The notes beneath the pieces are model-generated. The model ran no database searches. It worked only from the letters and a program-made list of their open reading frames with translations, and was not told the DNA's origin. Positions 31,890 through 42,100 of a DNA stretch of 53,861 bases are shown one piece after another. The DNA lies in the IMG/VR virus record IMGVR_UViG_3300008261_000101, positions 1 through 53,861 of that record. One strand, given 5' to 3'. Made by a program: the position numbers and the translations under genes. The DNA is from a virus. Position 1 is the first letter of the stretch, and each line of letters starts with the position of its first letter.

Positions 31890-32478
31890 CTAAAATAAAT
31901 GCTTTTATTCCGTAGTGTGCTACTTGTTTACTCAAGTCAACATCAATAAAAGTTTTGAATCCATACTCGTTTGCTTGTCTGCAAAAATAAATATCTTCAC
32001 CTACAAAGTTGTCTTCTGCTTCGTTATAAATGTGAGTAAACCACGGCTTAGGTAACGTTTCAAAAACTTTTCGACTTACTAACATGCACCCCATTCCAAC
32101 TGCCCAAACTTTATGCAAGCCTGTTTTGGCATCTAGCCTAGCATCTAGATCGTGCTGATTGATAAATGCAACACTTCTTAATGGTTTAACTCTTGTGCTA
32201 TAAGTTGCAGCAACAATATCTTTATTGTGTGCGAGCAACTGATCAACTGTGTCTTTTGGAAAGTGCATGTCACTGTCGAGCCAAAGTAAATAGTCCGATC
32301 CACTTTGTAATGCACGATTTGCTAGTATTTGTCGTAGGTCTGGAATAACAGTTCCTAATGCAGAAAATATTTCAAAATCTACACCGGACTTTGCCAAGTG
32401 CGAAGTTAAATTAGCAAGAGACTTGGCAAATCCTAGGTGTACATAGTTGTGTGAAGGAATGCATATTGCAATTTTCAT
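31867..32478 (-). CDS. GT2-like glycosyltransferase (203 aa)
   Basis: N-terminal strand KIAICIPSHNYVH and the DxD strand YLLWLDSDMHFP (D68/D70) are those of GT-A family-2-type enzymes. VWAVGMGCMLVSRKVF and GEDIYFCRQANEYGF provide the acceptor-side Gly-rich strand and the E-D catalytic-type motif. It is shorter than most full GT2 enzymes. The ATG overlaps the stop of the 133-aa gene (TAATG) and its end overlaps the 1127-aa gene, so it forms an operon with that repeat protein and may share its acceptor. Confidence 0.8.
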   Translation of the reverse strand: MKIAICIPSHNYVHLGFAKSLANLTSHLAKSGVDFEIFSALGTVIPDLRQILANRALQSGSDYLLWLDSDMHFPKDTVDQLLAHNKDIVAATYSTRVKPLRSVAFINQHDLDARLDAKTGLHKVWAVGMGCMLVSRKVFETLPKPWFTHIYNEAEDNFVGEDIYFCRQANEYGFKTFIDVDLSKQVAHYGIKAFILDETNEYS

Positions 32479-32879
32479 TAAACTAGCTCTTGACTAATCA
32501 AATCTAGATTCAATTCCTTTTCAGTTGCTAGTGTGAGTTTGTTTAGTTTGTTTGCTGTACTTGTTGCTTTTTTTACAACCTCTGCAAATTCTTTTTCAGG
32601 AAGCAGTGCCATTGCTAACATTGTTTCCGGTTGTACTTTACCTAAAGTTAGAAGATCTGCCGCTGCACGATTACCAAAATGTTCAATCCAATGGTGTTTG
32701 TCATCGGCTTCTGCTCTACCCAAAACTTCTTCTTCGGTTTCACTGCCTAAGATTTTAGTTTTAATAGATTGTTCTAGTTCCTTGTCTTCTAAATTAATAG
32801 ATTTTAATTTTTTAAGTTTTCTTGCCTTACTAAATTCAGTAGCAAGAATAACATTCTCGAGTTCATATGCTGTTATCAT
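32478..32879 (-). CDS. Conserved hypothetical protein (133 aa)
   Basis: A helical, charged protein. The segments EQSIKTKILGSETEEEVLGR and RAAADLLTLGKVQPETMLAMALL suggest a compact helical domain. I recall no function. GAGGAGA precedes the ATG. It sits between fibre genes and glycosyltransferases in one leftward operon; the neighbourhood does not settle whether it is structural. Confidence 0.65.
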   Translation of the reverse strand: MITAYELENVILATEFSKARKLKKLKSINLEDKELEQSIKTKILGSETEEEVLGRAEADDKHHWIEHFGNRAAADLLTLGKVQPETMLAMALLPEKEFAEVVKKATSTANKLNKLTLATEKELNLDLISQELV

Positions 32880-32897
32880 AAAAGTATTCTCCTCAAA

Positions 32898-33071
32898 TTA
32901 ACTACCTTGACCACCGAATGTGGCACTAAGACAAATAAATGTACCTGAAGAAATACCTAAGTATGTTCCTAGTACACCCATGAATATAGGAGTTCCGGAA
33001 AGCCCGAAGTAAGTGTTTACATCGCTCATACAAATGAGACTACCTGTTGGTGGTAACGATCCTGTTGCCAT
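32898..33071 (-). CDS. Small structural-type protein (57 aa)
   Basis: An ATG at 33069-33071 with AGGAA seven bases upstream opens a 57-codon frame ending in TAA at 32898. The N-terminal half, SLPPTGSLICMSDVNTYFGL, follows the pattern of small phage fibre-associated modules (polar-Gly-x-Ile/Leu-x-Met/Leu-x-Asp-Val/Ile...Phe-Gly-x-Ser-Gly). The C-terminal half is hydrophobic and Gly-rich with two Cys in all. It follows the fibre gene and its terminator, so a tail-tip or fibre role is likely. Confidence 0.65.
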   Translation of the reverse strand: MATGSLPPTGSLICMSDVNTYFGLSGTPIFMGVLGTYLGISSGTFICLSATFGGQGS

Positions 33072-33091
33072 ATATATTCCTAGTTTTTACT

Positions 33092-33120
33092 ACAATAGCA
33101 GAGTATTTAATTTAAGTCAA
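33092..33120 (-). promoter_or_regulatory. Promoter region for the 57-aa gene (late box and possible sigma70 site)
   Basis: A late-type box ATTAAATA (33104-33111) predicts a start at 33098 and a 27-nt leader. The same stretch holds TTGACT (33115-33120) and TATTGT (33092-33097) with 17-nt spacing. Which one is used cannot be told. Confidence 0.35.
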
Positions 33121-33122
33121 GT

Positions 33123-33149
33123 AGGATAGCCAAGGTTTTTGGCTATCCT
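33123..33149 (-). terminator. Hairpin after the 3793-aa fibre gene
   Basis: Eleven-base arms (AGGATAGCCAA / TTGGCTATCCT) with a five-base loop begin six bases after the stop. The U-tract is poor, so termination may be partial. Confidence 0.6.
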
Positions 33150-33154
33150 TACTT

Positions 33155-36100
33155 TTATTTATCGAGTACTTTCTGAAGCATTGATCTCAACTCGTCAATT
33201 TGTCTTTGCTGTTCTTTAAACGCTTCGATAAATGCACCAGCAAAAGCACCGTAGTTAACTGACTTAATACCGTCCTCGCCTTCATGCACAACTTCTGGAA
33301 AATATTTCTCAACTTCTTGTGCAATAACACCCATATGTCTACGTTCGGTGTCTTCTTTATCGGTTCTTGTAAATGTCACACCACGTATGCTTAATATCTT
33401 GGTTAGCGGATCTGCAATAACTTCAATGTTATCTTTAACTCTAACGTCAGAGAAAGCACAAACATCACCAGTTGCAGTAAAAGTTCCATCGCCAGTTAAT
33501 ACTGCGGCTTGTGTAGTTCCGCCGTACCATCTGAAGTATGTAGTAGCACTAGCAGTTGGAACACTGTGCCACAATGTACTGCTTCCGATACCTATTGCAT
33601 AATCCACTGCCGCAGCACCTATAGCTGGATATAATAATAGTTTAGTACCGGCGCTTCTTGTGGTAAATGCAGGTAAGTCAACACCGTTGACGTTCCAGTC
33701 AATTCTGTTACCGCTTGCACCATTTAGATAAAGTTGACTGCTGCCTGCTGTAGCATTATTTGCACCAGATAGTATCAATGTTTGTGTACTTGGATTTATA
33801 CTGAAGTTAGTGTTAACAAGACCGGTTTGTGCACCTGTGGTGTTTGCAACAAACGTAATGTATCTAGTTGCGTTTGTCGAGTCAGTTGCAATGCTTTGTA
33901 GTGTATCAGTGTTTGTGTCAGTGTCACTCCACGGAACGTTTACTACCAAGTTGTCACTGCCGTCAACTTGAACTGCGTATGTTCTACTTGCTGTTGCACT
34001 AACTGCGTTTGATGCAACTGTTTGTGTAGTAGCATTTACGTTTGCATTAAATGTTGTGCCACTTAACGTTAATCCTGTTCCTGCTGTATAAGTTGTATTT
34101 GTGTCAACTACAGTTTCAGTTGCAGTTGTTAATCCAGTTACGTGACCGTATGTATCAAGTGTAACAGATTGGATATATGTTCTGCCAGTATTAGATAACG
34201 AATTTTGACCACTTGTATTTGAGTGACTGATTGTTATTCGATCTGCAACTGTATCAGCTACTAGATCGATACCGTTTGTGCTATCTACTGCTCCTGCTCT
34301 AATATATAGCGTATCATTGTTACTGTCTGCAACAACTGTATCAATTGCGGTACCATCAGATTGTTCAAGTGTGATGTTTTTAAATATATTCTGCGAGCTG
34401 CCGAGATCAGTGTTTGTAATACGAATAGCGTCACTTGTTGCAGCCACGTCGATATTAATACCAGATCCGCTTACTAGCGTTAGTGTGTCTCCAGTAGTAT
34501 CTGCAACAGCACTGCCTGTTTCTGCCCAGGTATATCCGCTGTCGGTATCAGTTACTGTAACAGTACCAAAGTCTGAACTTTGGCTAGTTAAGTAAGTTGC
34601 AGTTGTAACCGCAGTTACGTGACCAAAACCATCAAGAGTGATTGCAGCAATACCTGCACTACCTTGAGCGCCAGTTAATGTGCTGGTGTCTGCGTGTGCA
34701 ATTGTAGCTGCTGTACCTTCACCTGCTGTTGCACTGATAGTAAGCCCGCTTGATGTTGTTTCTGCACCAGGTGTGCCAGCAGCTACAGTTGCAACATAGT
34801 TACCAGTGGTGTCAGTCCCGAGCGCAACACTGTCGGCTGCAATTGTTGCTGTCAGTGTAACGGCTGCACTTCCGTCAATGCTTACGCTACCACTTAAATC
34901 GCCACCTAGTGTTATAGTTCTAGCTGTTGCCCACTTGGTTGCTGTTGCTGCGTTACCAGAAACGCTAATTGCATAAGTGCCTGTTAGTCTGTCGCTAGGC
35001 ACTGTACCACTGGTTAGCTGGCTAGCATTAAGAGTTGTTAATCCGCTACCATTACCGTTAAATATACCATTGGAGTATACGTTTCCGGCAACACCTAAAC
35101 CTCCGCCGATGATAACAGCACCGGTTGTATGGCTAGATGAAGCAGTTGTGTCGCTAAATGTCTTAGCTCCTGCCATAGTCTGAGTACCGCCTAGTCTTGC
35201 TCCGTCTACAGTACCACTTGATAGGTTTGAAGCATTTAAGGTTGTTAATCCGCTACCGTTGCCAGTGATTGTACCGCCAAGGTGAATGTTTCCAGCAACA
35301 CCTAGTCCTCCGCCGATGATAACAGCACCGGTTATAGTACTAGATGAAGCAGTAGTATCACTAAATGTCTTAACTCCTGCCATAGTTTGGTTTCCGCCTA
35401 AGCGAGCACCTGCTACTGTACCACTGGTTAATTCAGTCGCATTAAGAGCAGTTAAGTTTGTACCCACTCCGGAGAAGCCACTGGTTCCACCAAATGTTAA
35501 TGTTGTTGTACTAGCTGTTAAAGTAACGCCCGGAATTCGGAAGTTGGTTATACTACCGTTACCTAGTGTAATTTCGTTGCTGGTTGTACTTGTGCTTGCG
35601 TCTGCATTATAACCAATAACAATGTTATTACTGCCTAATGCAATGCTATCGCCAGCATTACTACCGATAGCAACGTTTTGTTTACCAGTGGTAATTGCAA
35701 GTGCCTGATATCCAACTGCAACGTTGTTTGTAGCTGTATCGCTTACAGTGCCGGTTGTGTTTTGCATCGATTGAGCACCAACAGCAACGTTGTATCCAGC
35801 ATTTGCTGCGGCTTGTGCTAGTGCATCATTTCCTATTGCAGTATTATGTGTTGAGCTAGTAACAAGAGCCAATGCTGTATTACCAAGTGCAACGTTATCT
35901 GTGCCTGTAACAACAGCACCCATTGCACCGACACCGACTACTAGATTGTCAGTACCGGTACTTATAGCTTGTCCACCTGCTATTGCAAGATTGGTTGCAC
36001 TATTTCCACCGCCACGACCGACTTTGTGGCTGTTTACAGTTATATCACTGGTAAATGTTTTTCCTGCTTGCGATGTAGGCAAATAGGAATCACTTATAGT

Positions 36101-39100
36101 ACCAGAACTTATATTTGAAGCATTTAGAGTTGTTAGTCCGCTACCATTACCAGTGAATGTACCACCAGAGTGAACATTTCCAGCAATACCGACACCGCCG
36201 TCAACAACTAATGCACCTGTTGTAGTGCTGCTCGAAGCAGTTGTTGCATCTATGTTTACATCTGGTTTAAGAGCAATAGCATTGCTACCAGTTGTACTTG
36301 TGAAAACAATAAAGTCATTTGATCCGTCTGTGATACTTAACCCGTCTACTAGGTTTGTAGGGAATACAATTTCGTTTTCGGTAGTTGCACCCTTAAAGTT
36401 TACGCTTTCACTTAGATACAAGTCTTTCCATGCAAGTGAACTTGTACCCAAGTCTCGAGCATCATTTGTACTTGGTTCTAAGTTGCTGTCCATACGTCCT
36501 ACAAATGTTATAGTGTCGGAAGTGGCATTACCTAGATTGATATCTCCATTTAAATCTGTTTGTCCTGTTACAGTTAGTGTACCTGCAACAGAAGTATTAC
36601 CACTTGCTACTACTACACGAAACTTTTCAGATCCGCTGGCGCCGATATCAAAGTTGGTACCATCAAAGCGGAAGTTTGCATCGTCTTCTACTATGCCACC
36701 AGTTCCTGCAATAACAATACGGTTATTGGTCAAGTCACTTATAGTTGCACTGGCTAGGGTTGATTCACCGGTAACACCCAATGTTCCTGCAACGGAAGTA
36801 TTGCCACTTGACGCAGTTACAGTAAATTTATTTGTATTAACTGAAAAATCGCCGCCGATGTCTCCTAGTCCGGAAACATCTAACGTACCAATGGTTGCTG
36901 TTCCGTTGACATTTATGCTTGTAGCTGTTAGATTCCCTTCAAACGCATCTGCAACAACAGTGCCGAGACTAAACGATGCATCGGCGACATTGATGTTGCC
37001 GGTTATTGCAGGATCGTATTCATCAAAGAACTTAAACTTTTGATCTGTAACATCAAAGAAGAATCCTAGATGAGTGTATCCTACACCCGATGTCCCTGTG
37101 TTTCTGTTTCCTGTAACACCAACATCAACGTTTACCGGCGAAGCACTACCTGACCAGATATCGTTTAGTGTGTGTCCTGTTGTCGATACCCACACAACAC
37201 TGATACCGTCTGCTAGTGCTACAGGGTCTGTATCTACATCAATGTCAGTTGCTTCTGTTGTAGAAAAGTTATCCAATGACCATTCAAACGTGTCAACTCC
37301 TCCAGTACCGCCGCCGACACTGTCTATTCTTACATAGAATGTTTGTGTTGTTGTACCCTGGTAGTGTCCTACTAGTGTAGCATCATCTAACCCTGTACCG
37401 GTGAATGTTGTTCCATCGTTTCCTATTGTGTCTCCAGAATTTAAATATATAAAACTAGAGTCAACTTCTAAGTTGTTCAATTTAACACTAGATTGACTAC
37501 CTAGTACTATTAAGTCTCCTGCAACTGTAACATCAGCATCGAAGTATGCACCTTCGGTGACTCTAAATTTTTCTACTGTGTGACTTCTTAGTTCGATGTA
37601 AATTGATCCTGTGCTTGCATTACTGGTTAAACAGATACCGATATCAACTGGGAAGTTAGGATAATCGGGTGCAGTTTGCACTAGTGTTCCTGGAGCATCA
37701 AACCCTAAGTGAATCTTTTGTCCAGATGTTAAGTTACTGGTATCGATACCGTCGATATATCCACTAACAATAACATAACCTTCTGCTCCGTTTGCAATAT
37801 TATGTCCTGCTAATCCTATAACTTCTATTTTGTTAAGATCGCTAGCATCGGCTAATGCAACTGTTGGATAGCGTCCAAAAACAGCATCTCCTGCAATATA
37901 AACACCTGTTACATAAACAGGTTGACCTTTATTGATAGTTGCGCCTGAACTGTTGCGGCAACGAATAAATTCACGTTCACCTAATGTAATGTCAAAGTTA
38001 CTATTATTGCTAAACAATACCAATGACTCAAAATCGCTGTCATAGTATAGTCTGCCTTCTTGGTATGACGGACGACTTGAATATGCAGTCGGTGAAAAGT
38101 CTATTCGGCCCAGGTTAGCTTCAGTTACGTTAACTGTACCATTGACGTATAAGTTTTCTGCAATACCAACTCCGCCGTCGACAACTAATGCACCTGATGT
38201 ATAACCAGTAGATCCTGTGGTTGAATTAAATGTGACATTACCATCAACTGTAAGAGCATCATCTACTTTTACATCTCCTGTAAACGTTGCCAGACCACTG
38301 GTGTCTATTGTTAGACGTGTAGTTGATGTTTGCTCAATAGCACTGGACGATCCAACTTCACCTGTTTTTACAACAAAGTTGCCGCCGGTGGCATTACCTG
38401 TTCCTAGTCCGGCTTGTATAGTAAATGCGCCGCCGGCTATGTTTGTTCCTATACCGCTTTCACCTTTGAGTGTTGCATTTGCAGTACTGCTACTTGCTTC
38501 TGCACTACCGAAAATAACATTTCTGTTTCTTATTAACATTGTGTTATCTTTAGTAAGTGTTCCTGCAATAGGCGATGACGAACTTACAGTAACGTTTGCA
38601 TTGGTTTTTATAGTAAAGCTAGTAGCGTTAAATGTTGCGCCTAGTACTGGCCATTGTCCATCTAAGTTAGAAACAGTGCTACTAGCTATGTTAATGGTGT
38701 CGCCTGCTCTGATGCCTAATGTAAACGGAGTATAGGTAAATGTTAATGTTGTACTTGACGATATTGTTCCAGTTGTTTCTGCACTCAAATAAACATAATC
38801 AGTTGTAACACCGGAAACTGTTGTATTTGCAGGAATACTAGCAGAACCAGTTACTAACATGCCTGCTAGTATTCCACTAGTACTTGCCATTGGAACTTCT
38901 TTGTCACCATTTCCAGTAATACCGTCTGTTGCTGCGGTAAAAGATTCTAAGTTTACTGTTACTGTTGTTGAGGAGGTTGCATCGTAGTTGTCAATGAAAC
39001 TTGTTATATTTCTTGTAGCAGTACTCTTACCTATTTTTACAGTTTCGGCAGCAGATCCTAATTCTAGTGTAGTAACATTATCATTGTATACCAAACCAAT

Positions 39101-42100
39101 TCCTGTGCTTGTTGAAGAAAGTCTTGCTGATCCTACGTCTAGCCCTTCTGCTAGATCTAGTGCAGTACTCCATTCAGGTGTTGTACCATTAGATTTCAAG
39201 AAGTTGTTTGCTCTACCAATGTTTAATGTGTTTAGTGTACTTGTAGATTGTGCATATATGATATCACCTTGTGAATATGCTGATAGGTTAGTTCCGCCCT
39301 TGTTTACAGGAACATTAGAAGTTAAGTTAGAAGGATCCAAGAAATAAGAACTGTCAAGACTGTCTAGTGTTCCTGCATCTACTACTCCGTCCTTGATAAA
39401 CACTTGTCCTGACGCACCGGTGTCTACATCAAATTGACTTTGTAAGAATCTAGCAGTACCAAGTGTTGAATATAGTTCGCCCGGATCGTAATCAACGTTA
39501 GCAATACCAATACTTACGTCTCCGTAGTATTCTCCCGATATGTTAGAACCTGTAAGTGTTATAGGGTTATCGGTTGTATTTGCTTCTATCAAATTCTGCA
39601 CTACAACTCGATAACTGCTATCTCCGTACAATACAGTATCAGAGTTTGCTGTTCCCGAACCTGCTAATCTAGTAGGAGATACAATACCTGAAATAATGTT
39701 ACTTGCATCTATGTTTGTAACTGCTAAACTATTCCAGTTTGCTTTTAATCTACTGCTTGTATTAACAACGCCGTTTACTTGTACGTTTTGTAGTATTACA
39801 ATTGCATGGCCAACACCTGTTGATGTAATATTCTTTGCACCTACAACTAACCCGTTAATACTAGCAAGTGCGTCACTTCTTAGTTCGTGTAGTGTAAAGC
39901 TGTTGGTTGTTACAGATCCAATAAAGAATCTACTGCCGTCGACTATTTCAGTAGAAGCTATATCAGGCAATGCAGAAACTGAACTTCCATCATTTTCGAT
40001 GCTGATTTTTATAGCGTCTCCTGTTGCAAATCCGTGATTAACTACAGTAATACTATTGTCAGCAATGTTAACTACATATCTAGTTAAGTTGTGATTGTTG
40101 TTTGCTGGAGTACTTAAAAATTCTATTTTATTAACTAAACTAAAATCTTCATACAGCTCAATTGTATTAGCAGTAATACTTTTTGCATAATAAACTTCGC
40201 CATTTATCATGCCTCCTATAGCAACGTTTCCTAGAGTATTATATGATACTGGATCGCCGTTTGAATATCCATGGTTTGTTATAGTAATTCTATAATTTAC
40301 ATAATCAACGTTACCGCCAGCGCCTACATCTCCGGCTAAGAAATTTTGACTAATTGAATCTTCTAAATCGATGATTTGCTTTGTAAGAGGAGCATCGTTG
40401 TCTTCGACAAAATCTACAGATGACGTACTTGCAACAAAAAGCTCTCCACCTATGATGTTAACATAAGCACGCTTTTCTATTGCAGTGATTTCAATTTCAA
40501 AATCGTGTCCAAGACCTACGCCGTCAAAGTTCGGATTGACTGAAAGCAGATCACCAACAGCATATCCTGTGCCACCTCTTCGAATGTCAACATCTACGAT
40601 ACAGGCATCAGTAACTGTTAAGTCAGCAAGTGCACCGGTTCCTACTCCGGTTACAGAAGTCAACGGAATCATTTCCCAAACATATGTACCTGTTGCAGGA
40701 GCATAGTCGAATCCTGGTGTAAAGTTTGTATTGTCGACGTTTGTACACACACCGTATCTTGTTTCTGTAACAGCACCTTGTGCATTTCCGTCGGCACTGG
40801 TTACAAGAGTATAAGCATATCCTGTGACTGCTTTAATTGATTCATTTGCTCCAGTGTTTGCAATGGTAAATGTAGTGTTTGTAGGTATTGACAGCACTAT
40901 ACCGTTTTCATCGTATAGGTGGTCGCTAGCATCTACTCTAACACTATTGCCAACTCTTAGATTATGATTTGTCAAAGTTGTGATTGTTGCAACGTTGCTG
41001 GATCTTGAAACAAAGGTAATCGCTGCACTAGTAAAATTATAATCGTCGTCATTTGACAATATCAAATACTGGCTACTATTAGAACTTTTTAAGAAGAAGT
41101 TATCTATAATTGCACTGCTAGTACCTTTGCTTGACGGTTTTATACCAGAATCAACGTTGTTAACATACAAGTTAGGAGCCGATACTCCTGTATCCCACGG
41201 GTCGCCGGTGCTGTCGTCAGTTGAATCCCATTCGCCCTCGACAGAAGCAACAAGTAAGTTTAGTGATGCACCGTAATTGCCCTTTGCATATCCTACGGCA
41301 CCAGCAATACCGGGTTGACTGATTTCGTCGCCGTCGTTTACTGTTATACCAGATGGCAATGTAAGTTCTACCTGTTCGTATTCTTCAGTTGCAATGTCCC
41401 CAGCTTTTAAGTCTACTGCTGGAATTTCGTCAACTTGTAATAGTCTAGATAGATATCCTTGTGTTGTTGTACTAGTAAACTGTCTTGTTGCTGGAATCAA
41501 TTCAGGATTTAATTGACCGTTAGTATTAAGTTGTACAATTGCACCAGGAACAGCAGCCGTTGATACTGCCTTGTCAATAAATCCACCTAGTCTGTTTGAT
41601 AAGAAACTTCTAATAGCCAACTGTGTCGACAAGCGTGAATTGCTAGAACCGCCTAGTTCGTCGTCACCTAAGTTAACATTTGTTGAAATTTCTTCAATTG
41701 CAATATCTGATAATGTTAGTCGTAGTGCATCGAGCTCGTCAACTTGTACTTTATTTCTAAATGTGATATTACCGGTTCTGTTGTATGCTGTAATAAAAGT
41801 GCCAACTTTAAAGTCGCCAAGTTCGTTTGTACCTGATGTATAAACACGACCAGGTAGTTCTTCATATTGTTCGTATTCTTCTCTAGTTCTTCCGCCGTTT
41901 TGTGGTAAAGCGTTATAGTCTACACCAGATCCTGAATATTCCCATGTGTGTGACGAACTGTTAACAATACTAGGTCTGTGGAACCAACACTGCTTTTCTG
42001 GTAAGTTTGCTAGATTTGTTAAGGATGTCCCAACAACAGTACTTTGTATTGTAAATGTTGCAGTACCGAGACCTGCATAGTTTGAGACTTCGTTGATTCC

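Noticed and set aside
33156-33163. GATAAATA on the minus strand at the end of the S74 fibre gene
   Set aside because: It is produced by the last codons Asp-Lys-stop and is followed directly by a hairpin. A transcript from it would meet the terminator at once.
36225-37043. Long plus-strand open frame (272 codons) opposite the fibre gene
   Set aside because: It is one of many hydrophobic Val/Pro/Ser-rich frames opposite Thr/Ser/Asn-rich repeats, a usual shadow of such coding sequence; no Shine-Dalgarno.
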